Below, piece by piece: positions 1 to 6,034 of a DNA stretch of 6,084 nucleotides; position 1 is the first letter of the stretch; each line of letters opens with the position of its first letter. The stretch is from Segatella salivae DSM 15606 (GTDB lineage Bacteria > Bacteroidota > Bacteroidia > Bacteroidales > Bacteroidaceae), in NCBI RefSeq assembly GCF_000185845.1, contig NZ_GL629648.1, positions 1-6,084 of the forward strand, read 5' to 3'. The notes beneath the pieces are model-generated. The model worked only from the letters and a program-made list of their open reading frames with translations, was not told the DNA's origin and ran no database searches. Both the position numbers and the translations under genes were made by a program.

Positions 1-89
1 AAATGAATAATAGAGTAAATCATGTATTATAATGAAATAGGGTAAGGCAAACAAGCATTAGTTTAAACAGAAAATAAGGTATAAATAGA

Positions 90-123
90 TGTCATTTTGA
101 CAGAAGAAAAAGCCATTTTGACA
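90..123 (+). promoter_or_regulatory. Tandem dyad upstream of clpB, putative operator or promoter region
   Basis: A perfect 13-bp dyad, TGTCA-TTT-TGACA, lies at 90-102. A second copy at 111-123 matches it at 11 of 13 positions and is offset by exactly 21 bp, about two helical turns, so both copies would sit on the same DNA face. The 10-mer CATTTTGACA is identical in both (93-102 and 114-123). The second copy ends 63 bp before the clpB start codon. Each copy also contains TTGACA, but no TATAAT or perfect TAnnTTTG element sits at the proper distance, so an ordinary housekeeping promoter is not evident. The CIRCE/HrcA operator is absent. Binding by a heat-shock regulator or alternative sigma factor is inferred only from position and symmetry. 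Confidence 0.45.
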
Positions 124-174
124 CATAATAGGGTAGGGTACATCATTTGAAATAGAGGTAACAAATAAATAATT

Positions 175-180
175 GGAGGA
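175..180 (+). promoter_or_regulatory. Ribosome binding site of clpB
   Basis: GGAGGA lies 6 nt before the ATG at 187. This near-perfect Shine-Dalgarno sequence fixes the clpB start. It stands out because the two minus-strand genes in the window have no comparable site, as is common in Bacteroidota. Confidence 0.75.
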
Positions 181-186
181 CATTTA

Positions 187-2670
187 ATGAATTTCGACAA
201 ATATACAATAAGAGCACAAGAGGCAGTTCAGACTGCAGTGCAAAGCGCACAATTAGGTCGTCAGCAAAGCGTTGAGCCATTACACCTATTAAAAGGTATC
301 ATGGAGAAAGGCAAAGATACGCTCAATTTCATTTTCCAGAAACTGGGAGCTAATGCACATGGCGTTGAGATGGCACTACAAAACGAGCTGCAACATCTAC
401 CTAAAGTAGACGGCGGTCAGCCTTACTTTAGTAATGAAACAACACAAGTGTTTAACCAAGCTGAATCAATTTCTCAGCAATGGGGAGACGAATTTGTGTC
501 TATTGAGCCACTACTGATGGCAATAATGAAGGGAAACAACACTGCAGGAAGAATCTTAAAAGACGCAGGTTGCACGGAAGATGGCATGCGAAAAGCCATC
601 GAAGAATTACGTCAAGGCCAACAAGTTCAGACACAAAGTGGCGATGAAAACTATCAGTCTCTCGGCAAATATGCCATCAATCTCGTTGAACGCGCAAGAC
701 AAGGAAAGCTTGATCCCGTCATCGGTAGAGACGAAGAGATTCGCAGAGTGCTTCAAATCCTGAGCCGAAGAACCAAGAACAACCCTATATTAGTGGGTGA
801 ACCTGGTACGGGAAAAACGGCAATTGTAGAGGGTTTAGCAGAGCGAATTATGAAGGGAGATGTACCAGAAAACCTCAAGAATAAGCAGCTTTATTCTCTC
901 GATATGGGTCAACTCGTGGCCGGAGCAAAGTATAAAGGTGAGTTCGAGGAACGTTTAAAAGGAGTGATAAAAGAGGTTACTAACGCCCAAGGTAACATCA
1001 TCTTGTTCATTGATGAGATTCATACGCTTGTCGGAGCAGGTGGTGGTGAGGGCGCAATGGATGCCGCAAATATACTTAAACCAGCGTTGGCACGTGGTGA
1101 ACTTCGCGCCATTGGAGCTACTACTTTGAATGAATACCAGAAGTATTTCGAAAAAGATAAGGCGCTCGAACGACGTTTCCAGATGGTTATGGTGACAGAA
1201 CCTGATGAGTTAGATGCCATCAGTATCTTAAGAGGATTAAAGGAACGATATGAGAACCACCATAAAGTCAGAATACAAGATGACGCTTGTATCGCAGCCG
1301 TTAAGCTTTCAGAGCGTTACATAACAGACCGATTCTTGCCAGACAAGGCTATCGATTTGATGGATGAAGCAGCTGCAAAGTTACGCATGGAGCGTGATTC
1401 TGTGCCCGAAGAACTCGACGAAATGGAGCGCACTCTGAAGCAAAAGGAGATTGAACGGCAAGCAATTCTTCGCGAGAACAACCAGCAAAAGATTGATCAA
1501 CTCGAAAAAGAGATTGCCGAACTCAAGGATAAAGTAAATGCATTCCGTGCGCGTTGGGAAGCTCAAAAAGGTGAAGTCGACCACATCCAGCAAATCAAAC
1601 AGCAGATGGAAGGTCTGAAATTGGAAGCTGAAAGAGCTGAACGCGAAGGCAATTATCAGCGAGTTGCTGAAATAAGATATGGTGAATTAAAACAGCTTCA
1701 GGACCAAATCGACACGCTAAGAAAGCATGTTGACGAGGAGCAGGGAGGCGAAGCACTCATCAGAGAAGAAGTAACCGCCGACGATATTGCCGAAGTTGTG
1801 AGCCGCTGGACAGGCATTCCAGTAAGTAGAATGCTACAAAGTGAGCGAGAGAAATTACTGCACTTAGAAGATGAACTGCATAAACGTGTCATCGGACAAG
1901 ACGAAGCTATTGACGCCGTTTGTAATGCAGTAAGACGCAGTAGGGCAGGACTTCAAGACCCAAAGCGGCCGATTGCTTCCTTTATCTTCTTAGGAACAAC
2001 GGGCGTTGGAAAGACAGAATTGGCGAAGGCTTTAGCCGAATATCTCTTCAACGACGAGAATATGTTGACCCGAATTGATATGAGTGAGTATCAAGAGAAG
2101 TTCAGTGTAACGCGTCTTATCGGTGCACCTCCAGGGTATGTAGGCTATGATGAGGGCGGACAACTTACCGAAGCAGTTCGTCGTAAGCCTTATAGCGTCG
2201 TACTCTTTGACGAGATTGAGAAGGCACATCCAGATGTTTTCAACACCTTGTTGCAAGTACTTGACGACGGAAGACTTACCGATAACAAAGGTCGTTTGGT
2301 TGACTTTAAGAACACAATCATCATCATGACGAGCAATGCTACACGCGAACAGCTCACCAAATTGATGCGTCCTGAGTTCTTGAATCGTATTGACGACATC
2401 ATCACCTTCCATCCTTTGACGAAAGAAGAGATTAAGAAGGTTGTTGAACTACAAATGAAACGCGTTCAAAAGATGCTTGAACAACAAGGTTTTTCATTGC
2501 ATTGGACACAGGAAACTATCGACGATTTGGCCGACCTTGGCTATGATCCTGACTTCGGAGCACGTCCTGTTAAGCGCGCCATTCAAGACTATGTACTCAA
2601 TGACTTGAGTCGAAAGATTCTTGAAGGAAAGATTGGTAAGGAGGTAACCTTAGGTAAAATTAAAGCGTAA
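187..2670 (+). CDS. clpB: ATP-dependent chaperone ClpB (Hsp100 disaggregase)
   Basis: This is a cytoplasmic hexameric AAA+ disaggregase that, in known ClpB systems, works with DnaK/DnaJ/GrpE to pull polypeptides out of aggregates. The 827-aa protein has a Clp N-domain (about 1-145), D1, a coiled-coil M-domain (about 400-525) and D2. D1 shows Walker A GEPGTGKT (204-211), pore tyrosine Y249, Walker B D276/E277 and arginine finger R329/R330. D2 shows Walker A GTTGVGKT (603-610), pore tyrosine Y651, Walker B D675/E676, sensor-1 N717, arginine finger R734 and sensor-2 GAR (791-793). The M-domain and the lack of a ClpP-docking IGF/IGL loop separate it from ClpA/ClpC. Up to sensor 1 its numbering runs 2 behind E. 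coli ClpB (K609 versus K611, N717 versus N719), but R734 and R793 run 22 behind R756 and R815. About 20 residues are therefore missing between sensor 1 and the arginine finger. The C-terminus is also about 8 residues shorter. The reading frame is clean, with no sign of decay. It is monocistronic here, with its own RBS, upstream dyad and downstream terminator. Confidence 0.97.
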   Translation: MNFDKYTIRAQEAVQTAVQSAQLGRQQSVEPLHLLKGIMEKGKDTLNFIFQKLGANAHGVEMALQNELQHLPKVDGGQPYFSNETTQVFNQAESISQQWGDEFVSIEPLLMAIMKGNNTAGRILKDAGCTEDGMRKAIEELRQGQQVQTQSGDENYQSLGKYAINLVERARQGKLDPVIGRDEEIRRVLQILSRRTKNNPILVGEPGTGKTAIVEGLAERIMKGDVPENLKNKQLYSLDMGQLVAGAKYKGEFEERLKGVIKEVTNAQGNIILFIDEIHTLVGAGGGEGAMDAANILKPALARGELRAIGATTLNEYQKYFEKDKALERRFQMVMVTEPDELDAISILRGLKERYENHHKVRIQDDACIAAVKLSERYITDRFLPDKAIDLMDEAAAKLRMERDSVPEELDEMERTLKQKEIERQAILRENNQQKIDQLEKEIAELKDKVNAFRARWEAQKGEVDHIQQIKQQMEGLKLEAERAEREGNYQRVAEIRYGELKQLQDQIDTLRKHVDEEQGGEALIREEVTADDIAEVVSRWTGIPVSRMLQSEREKLLHLEDELHKRVIGQDEAIDAVCNAVRRSRAGLQDPKRPIASFIFLGTTGVGKTELAKALAEYLFNDENMLTRIDMSEYQEKFSVTRLIGAPPGYVGYDEGGQLTEAVRRKPYSVVLFDEIEKAHPDVFNTLLQVLDDGRLTDNKGRLVDFKNTIIIMTSNATREQLTKLMRPEFLNRIDDIITFHPLTKEEIKKVVELQMKRVQKMLEQQGFSLHWTQETIDDLADLGYDPDFGARPVKRAIQDYVLNDLSRKILEGKIGKEVTLGKIKA

Positions 2671-2702
2671 GAAAGCCCTTTTAACCTCTCTTTTCTGAGG
2701 GA

Positions 2703-2748
2703 AAACACTGCCTATTGAACGTTTATAAACGACAATAGACAGCTGTTT
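2703..2748 (+). repeat. Long imperfect hairpin in the clpB 3' region
   Basis: The arms AAACA-CTG-(C)-CTATTG (2703-2717) pair with CAATAG-(A)-CAG-(C)-TGTTT (2733-2748). This gives 14 base pairs interrupted by one C/A mismatch and one bulged C. The apical segment includes a 10-bp palindrome, GTTTATAAAC (2721-2730), which could extend the stem or form its own hairpin. No T-run follows, so it is not an intrinsic terminator by itself. It may be a structured 3' UTR element protecting clpB mRNA; that role is inference. Confidence 0.5.
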
Positions 2749-2763
2749 AGAGCTTAAAATAAC

Positions 2764-2828
2764 AAGAAGGTAAAAGTGAGTAGAAACAGACTAACCGCTG
2801 TTTTCAATCGCTTTTACCTTCTTTTTTT
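2764..2828 (+). terminator. Rho-independent terminator of clpB, probably bidirectional
   Basis: A perfect 13-bp stem pairs 2764-2776 (AAGAAGGTAAAAG) with 2811-2823 (CTTTTACCTTCTT), extended by three more pairs including one G-T wobble. The loop itself contains a 7-bp inner stem (2783-2789 with 2798-2804). Seven Ts (2822-2828) follow on the plus strand. Read on the minus strand the same stem is followed by TTGTTATTTT, so it may also stop transcription of the convergent 189-aa gene, whose stop codon lies 68 bp from this T-run. Confidence 0.85.
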
Positions 2829-2895
2829 ATTGCATTAATGTACTGTCTTATTCCGTTTGCCTAAGTTCTACAACTATTTTCTGACTTCTGCAAAC

Positions 2896-3465
2896 TTATT
2901 TCTTTAGGTATTCCCGTGCACATTGCATGACGCTTTGATTCCCCTCACCATCTGATATGAGATCATCAATCAGCCAACGACCATCTTCTTTCTTCATCAT
3001 TATCATGAAAGTAGAAATCTTTTTTCCATTTTTCAACTTCAAAAAGACTTGTGCCGATGAAGCAAAATTCATGGAGATTGCTTCTATTTGGTAAGAAAGC
3101 ATATCCCAATCTTGGGCACCTATCCAATAATCATAATCAAAACAACCCATCTGTTCGTGCCGCTTCATGCGCTCACGCTCACAATCTTCCATCGTCTTAT
3201 TCCATGCTTTGGTGCAAAATCTGCGGTCCAATGACTTCTCACCCTGCATGGCTTCGTCCAATGCTCCATTGTAAGTATTGCAGAGTGTGGTATAAATGGT
3301 GTCAACAGAAGCCTTGACTGCCGATGTATCTTTAAGGAAAGGTGAATTCAATGAAACGCTGTTCTCCACCTTATTGCTTTGTTTTATAGCATTCTGACGA
3401 AGTAAATGACGAGCTAAAATAAAACAACCTACAATACAAACAATCACTAATAATTTTGTTTTCAT
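2896..3465 (-). CDS. Membrane-anchored or exported DUF3828-like protein
   Basis: This encodes 189 aa of unknown function. The N-terminus has lysines at 2 and 4 and then a hydrophobic stretch, roughly residues 5-18 (LLVIVCIVGCFILA), fitting a signal anchor or signal peptide. IVGC (11-14) resembles a lipobox, but hydrophobic residues continue after C14, so a lipoprotein is uncertain. The mature part is mixed alpha/beta. It begins with a helix around 50-70, contains an aromatic/acidic block FDYDYWIGAQDW (109-120), and ends with a strand motif W164-L-I-D-D168. This order (VxxIY helix, D-D-aQD block, wlIDd strand) resembles the DUF3828 (YbjP/YqhG-like) family; the assignment is by eye. It contains seven cysteines, two of them (C10, C14) in the hydrophobic segment. 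The ATG at 3463-3465 has no clear Shine-Dalgarno sequence. The gene follows the isomerase gene by 80 bp on the same strand with no obvious terminator and no TAnnTTTG promoter between, so read-through co-transcription is possible. It converges with clpB. Confidence 0.8.
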   Translation of the reverse strand: MKTKLLVIVCIVGCFILARHLLRQNAIKQSNKVENSVSLNSPFLKDTSAVKASVDTIYTTLCNTYNGALDEAMQGEKSLDRRFCTKAWNKTMEDCERERMKRHEQMGCFDYDYWIGAQDWDMLSYQIEAISMNFASSAQVFLKLKNGKKISTFMIMMKKEDGRWLIDDLISDGEGNQSVMQCAREYLKK

Positions 3466-3545
3466 ACGCGATGTATAAGTATATATATAAATAGGTGTAA
3501 TCTAAACTATCCCATATTATATTTCAACAGCACAAGGCTTATCCG

Positions 3546-5024
3546 CTACTTAAATGGATTTTCTGTTGGATAGGGTAGGGAAGCTGGCTGATTATAGGCT
3601 ATATCCTGAATGCCAAGATACTTGAATACCTCAAACAACACTTTGCCCACATGGTCAAAAGCCACTGCACCATGGTGGGGATATCCCTTTTGTATGAGCA
3701 CATGACGATAGAAACGACCCATCTCCGGAATAGCAAACACACCGATACCACCAAAAGAACGCGTCGGAACATCAAGCACTTCTCCCTCTGCAATATAGGC
3801 TTTCAACTCGCCTTCTGCATTACACTGCAAACGATAGAAGGTCACCTTGCTTGCTGCAATGTCTCCTTCGAGCGTGCCACGAGTAAAGTCTGGCTCGCCA
3901 CCTTGTTCCAAAAGGCGGTTCTGAATGAGCTGATACTTAATGGCACGAGTGCTGCACATCTTACATTCGGGAGTGTTTCCACAATGGAATCCCATAAAAG
4001 TGTCGGTGAGTTTATAGTCATATTTGCCTTTAATATCATCGTCATAAATGTATCGAGGAACGGAGTTATTGATGTCAAGTAACGTCACTGTGTCTCCCGA
4101 TGCGCACATACCGATATACTCAGATAAGGCTCCATAGACATCAACCTCACATGCAACCGGGATGCCACGACTTACTAATCGCGAATTAACATAACAGGGT
4201 TCAAAACCAAACTGGCTTGGAAACGCGGGCCAACACTTGTCTGCAAAGGCCACAAACTCACGTGAACCTTTGTGGTCTTCTGCCCAATCTAACAACGTGA
4301 TTTCAAATTGAGCCATGCGACGACTCAAGTCTGGATAATACTTACCGCAGCCCATTTCACGAGCCATATCCTCACAAACGGCGTCAATACGAGGGTCATT
4401 TTCATGCGCCTTATAAGCCACAAGTAGGTCTAATTCTGAGTTTTCTTCTATCTCAACTCCTAATTCATAGAGTCCTTTTATGGGTGCATTGCAGGCAAAA
4501 AAGTCTTGGGGACGCGGACCAAAGGTAATGATTTTCAATCCCTTTAAGCCTATAATCGTGCGTGCAATAGGCACAAAGTCGGCCATCATCTGTGCCACAT
4601 CTTCTGCCGTTCCCACGGGATATTCAGGGATATATGCCTTGAGGTGGCGCATACCAAGATTGTAAGAGCAGTTCAACATACCACAATAGGCATCGCCACG
4701 GCCGTTGATCATGTCGCCATCTCCCTCTGCTGCAGCCACAAACATGCATGGACCTTCAAAGTGTTTTGCTATTAAGGTCTCTGGTGTTTCAGGGCCAAAA
4801 TTACCCAAGAACACTACAAGTGCATTACAACCTGCAGCCTTTACCTCGGCAACGGCTTTGAGCATATCTTGCTCATTCTCTACGGTTGTCTTACAATTAA
4901 ACAGCTCTCCTTGATAAGCTGCTACGATGTTTTCGCGTCTTTTCGTGGATAAGGCGATAGGAAAGCAGTCACGACTCACGGCAATAATACCGAGTTTGAC
5001 TGTTGGAATGTTTTTAGTTACCAT
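3546..5024 (-). CDS. L-fucose/L-arabinose isomerase family protein
   Basis: This is a probable cytoplasmic, metal-dependent aldose-ketose isomerase of the fucose/arabinose isomerase fold. It has an N-terminal Rossmann-like part (VKLGIIAVSRDCFP; VVFLGNFGPETPE), a middle domain and a C-terminal catalytic domain. Numbering from the ATG at 5024, candidate metal ligands are E293 (ACEVD), D317 (TLLDINN) and H450 or H451 (YPHHGAV). The 24-residue E-to-D spacing equals that of E. coli FucI (E337, D361). A conserved-looking FHCGNTPECKMC segment carries C348, C354 and C357. At about 492 aa it is some 100 residues shorter than classical FucI (591 aa), so it fits the shorter COG2407-type group. The substrate is not established, and no kinase, aldolase or sugar transporter gene is in the window to point to one. 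An in-frame TTG at 5040-5042 would add six residues. I prefer the ATG because neither start has a Shine-Dalgarno sequence and the ATG leaves a reasonable leader (about 35 nt) after the predicted promoter. The stop is TAG. Confidence 0.85.
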   Translation of the reverse strand: MVTKNIPTVKLGIIAVSRDCFPIALSTKRRENIVAAYQGELFNCKTTVENEQDMLKAVAEVKAAGCNALVVFLGNFGPETPETLIAKHFEGPCMFVAAAEGDGDMINGRGDAYCGMLNCSYNLGMRHLKAYIPEYPVGTAEDVAQMMADFVPIARTIIGLKGLKIITFGPRPQDFFACNAPIKGLYELGVEIEENSELDLLVAYKAHENDPRIDAVCEDMAREMGCGKYYPDLSRRMAQFEITLLDWAEDHKGSREFVAFADKCWPAFPSQFGFEPCYVNSRLVSRGIPVACEVDVYGALSEYIGMCASGDTVTLLDINNSVPRYIYDDDIKGKYDYKLTDTFMGFHCGNTPECKMCSTRAIKYQLIQNRLLEQGGEPDFTRGTLEGDIAASKVTFYRLQCNAEGELKAYIAEGEVLDVPTRSFGGIGVFAIPEMGRFYRHVLIQKGYPHHGAVAFDHVGKVLFEVFKYLGIQDIAYNQPASLPYPTENPFK

Positions 5025-5066
5025 ATCAATTGTGTTATTCAATCTTGTTGTTTCGCTATGTTTTCA

Positions 5067-5096
5067 CAAAGATAGATAAAAATATAAATAGTGAAA
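5067..5096 (-). promoter_or_regulatory. Predicted Bacteroidota-type promoter of the isomerase gene
   Basis: On the minus strand 5074-5067 reads TATCTTTG, a perfect match to the Bacteroidota -7 consensus TAnnTTTG. An imperfect -33 element, TTTC instead of TTTG, lies at 5096-5093 with an 18-bp gap, slightly shorter than the usual 19-21. Transcription would start near 5060, leaving a leader of about 35 nt to the ATG at 5024. This element and the ATG support each other. Confidence 0.55.
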
Positions 5097-5114
5097 TGGC
5101 TTTAATTACAAAAA

Positions 5115-5156
5115 GTGATGATGCTAACGAAAATTAACTTTTTAGTGTATCATCAC
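5115..5156. repeat. Inverted repeat upstream of the isomerase promoter
   Basis: GTGATGAT (5115-5122) is the exact reverse complement of ATCATCAC (5149-5156), with a 26-nt AT-rich spacer. Inside it CTAA (5124-5127) can pair with TTAG (5142-5145). It lies about 20 bp upstream of the predicted -33 element of the isomerase promoter, so it could be an activator or repressor site. It could equally be a weak hairpin without function. Confidence 0.4.
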
Positions 5157-5168
5157 ACGAATTGTGTG
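5154..5168. repeat. Short dyad CACAC-N5-GTGTG
   Basis: CACAC (5154-5158) and GTGTG (5164-5168) form a 15-bp dyad centred on the A at 5161. It overlaps the right arm of the neighbouring inverted repeat, making a symmetry-rich block of about 54 bp upstream of the isomerase promoter. It has the size of a transcription-factor operator; no regulator can be named. Confidence 0.35.
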
Positions 5169-5233
5169 CAACGCTGTTCTGTAATCTCATCATTCGTGGT
5201 GGGTTTCTAAACTGATTATCCTATCTACAAACC

Positions 5234-5254
5234 TTAGAAATCTTTGTTTTCTAA
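5234..5254. repeat. Small hairpin TTAGAAA-N7-TTTCTAA
   Basis: A 7-bp perfect inverted repeat (5234-5240 with 5248-5254) with a 7-nt loop. It is AT-rich, with no following T-run on either strand, so it is not a convincing terminator. Confidence 0.3.
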
Positions 5255-5398
5255 AGAAAAAGGGGCATAAAAATAGACTAAACATTGGTTATTTTTGTTG
5301 TGTTTATTCGCTAAAAAAATGGACTTTAAAAAGGAAGCAAATAGAATAATAAACGCAAGAAAACAGCGATGATATCAGCTTTTGATGGTGTTGATAGG

Positions 5399-5493
5399 AT
5401 AGAAAAGTGCATTTCGCGTTGTGATTTGCATCATTTTACATTGCTTAATCATGCATTTATGCTCGTAAAATAGTCCATTTCTTCGGGTAAAAT
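5399..5493. repeat. Degenerate tandem array with 22-bp periodicity
   Basis: Cut into 22-bp units starting at 5399, 5421, 5443 and 5465, every unit carries CATTT at the same internal position (5410-5414, 5432-5436, 5454-5458, 5476-5480). TGCAT or TCAT/TCCAT precedes or overlaps it. GTAAAAT also recurs 22 bp apart at 5465-5471 and 5487-5493, the start of a fifth, more diverged unit. A GATTT at 5542-5546 keeps the same phase further on. Unit identity outside these cores is low, so this is an eroded or loosely constrained repeat, not a CRISPR: no conserved repeat with unique spacers is seen. No ORF runs through it. Confidence 0.5.
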
Positions 5494-5716
5494 GACTGAG
5501 ATTGGGCCACTATTTCATGCAAATAATGGCGTTTATTTTGTGATTTTAAGTAACGCTCTGAGTCTCAATGCAATATAAACTCTTGTTTTTTGGCCCTAAT
5601 TCTGACAAGAATGATTGTGCGTTTCAAATACGCGAGTTGTGCAAAGGCATTTGTAAAGTTTATTATCCACTATTTAAGAATAAGATAACAACAGTCCAAG
5701 GGATGGCTGTTTAAGT

Positions 5717-5733
5717 GGGGTGGGTGGGCGGGG
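5717..5733 (+). other. G-quadruplex motif with single-base loops
   Basis: The plus strand reads GGGGTGGGTGGGCGGGG: four runs of at least three G joined by three 1-nt loops (T, T, C). This is the loop arrangement known to give the most stable parallel intramolecular G-quadruplexes. It is isolated in an otherwise strongly AT-rich spacer and is bracketed by a 6-bp direct repeat GGCTGT (5705-5710 and 5736-5741). No ORF is affected. The motif is certain; folding and role are not shown. Confidence 0.85.
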
Positions 5734-5800
5734 TAGGCTGTAATGACCTCACTTCTTGACTTATTTTGCAATGAAATCTGTTAGACTTAGCAGCACATTC

Positions 5801-5958
5801 TTAGTCAAAAAGTGATGTTTTCAGATGTGAGTTTAGTTTTTAAACCATTGCATTTTAAGCTGTTTATACGCAGAACTGGATAGGTAGGATGATAGGTATT
5901 ATTAGTCAAAAAGGTATTTTTCTCAGCAAAAAGTGAAGCATAAAAGTATAAAAAGTGA
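5801..5958. repeat. Recurring AAAAAGTGA motif
   Basis: CAAAAAGTGATG at 5806-5817 recurs exactly at 5109-5120. AAAAAGTGA recurs at 5928-5936 and 5950-5958, the last two 22 bp apart. A second 12-mer, TTAGTCAAAAAG, occurs at 5801-5812 and 5902-5913. No longer homology links the copies. The composition is A-rich, so some recurrence is expected by chance, but exact 12-mers in about 1 kb are notable. Confidence 0.35.
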
Positions 5959-6034
5959 AAGAAAACAAACTGCAATTCAAAACGAATGATTGTCAAGTTT
6001 GCATCCTTATGTAATATGATGTAACAGCTTAAGA

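Larger units (their letters stand above)
5043..6034. other. About 1 kb AT-rich intergenic region
   Basis: No convincing protein or tRNA gene is visible on either strand. The frames present are short, rich in F/Y/N/K and without ribosome binding sites. The region contains the isomerase promoter, three small inverted repeats, the 22-bp periodic array, the G-quadruplex motif and the A-rich repeats listed separately. Between 5257 and 5398, and between 5560 and 5700, I see nothing that stands out. Its length is large compared with the other spacers here (80 and 225 bp), so an unannotated small RNA or a decayed gene is possible. Confidence 0.6.

Noticed and set aside
128..138. ATAGGGTAGGG shared with the 3' end of the isomerase gene
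   Set aside because: The second copy is in codons for the conserved-looking PYPTENP tail; the match is most likely coincidence. With only two G3 runs it is not a G-quadruplex either.
2032..2412. A 126-codon minus-strand frame inside clpB
   Set aside because: It lies antisense to the D2 motifs of clpB, which are clearly coding, and has no family resemblance or ribosome binding site. It is a shadow frame.
3651..4082. A 143-codon plus-strand frame inside the isomerase gene
   Set aside because: It overlaps the well-supported catalytic region of the isomerase in antisense and its product has no recognisable domain.
5319..5372. A 17-codon plus-strand ORF starting MDFKKEANRI
   Set aside because: It is very short, preceded only by a run of A with no Shine-Dalgarno sequence, and nothing supports expression.
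5399..5493. CRISPR array
   Set aside because: The 22-bp units share only short cores, with no identical repeats separated by unique spacers, and no cas genes are present.
5619..5633. Possible GCGT/ACGC hairpin
   Set aside because: Only four base pairs with a 7-nt loop; expected by chance and with no T-run.
5705..5741. GGCTGT direct repeats flanking the G-rich tract as target-site duplications of an insertion
   Set aside because: Six bases are short, the enclosed segment is only 25 bp and has no terminal inverted repeats or transposase, so no mobile element is supported.
5805..5996. A 63-codon minus-strand frame in the spacer
   Set aside because: It begins with TTG, lacks a ribosome binding site, and its product is rich in F, Y, N and L as expected from translating AT-rich noncoding DNA. 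No recognisable motif.
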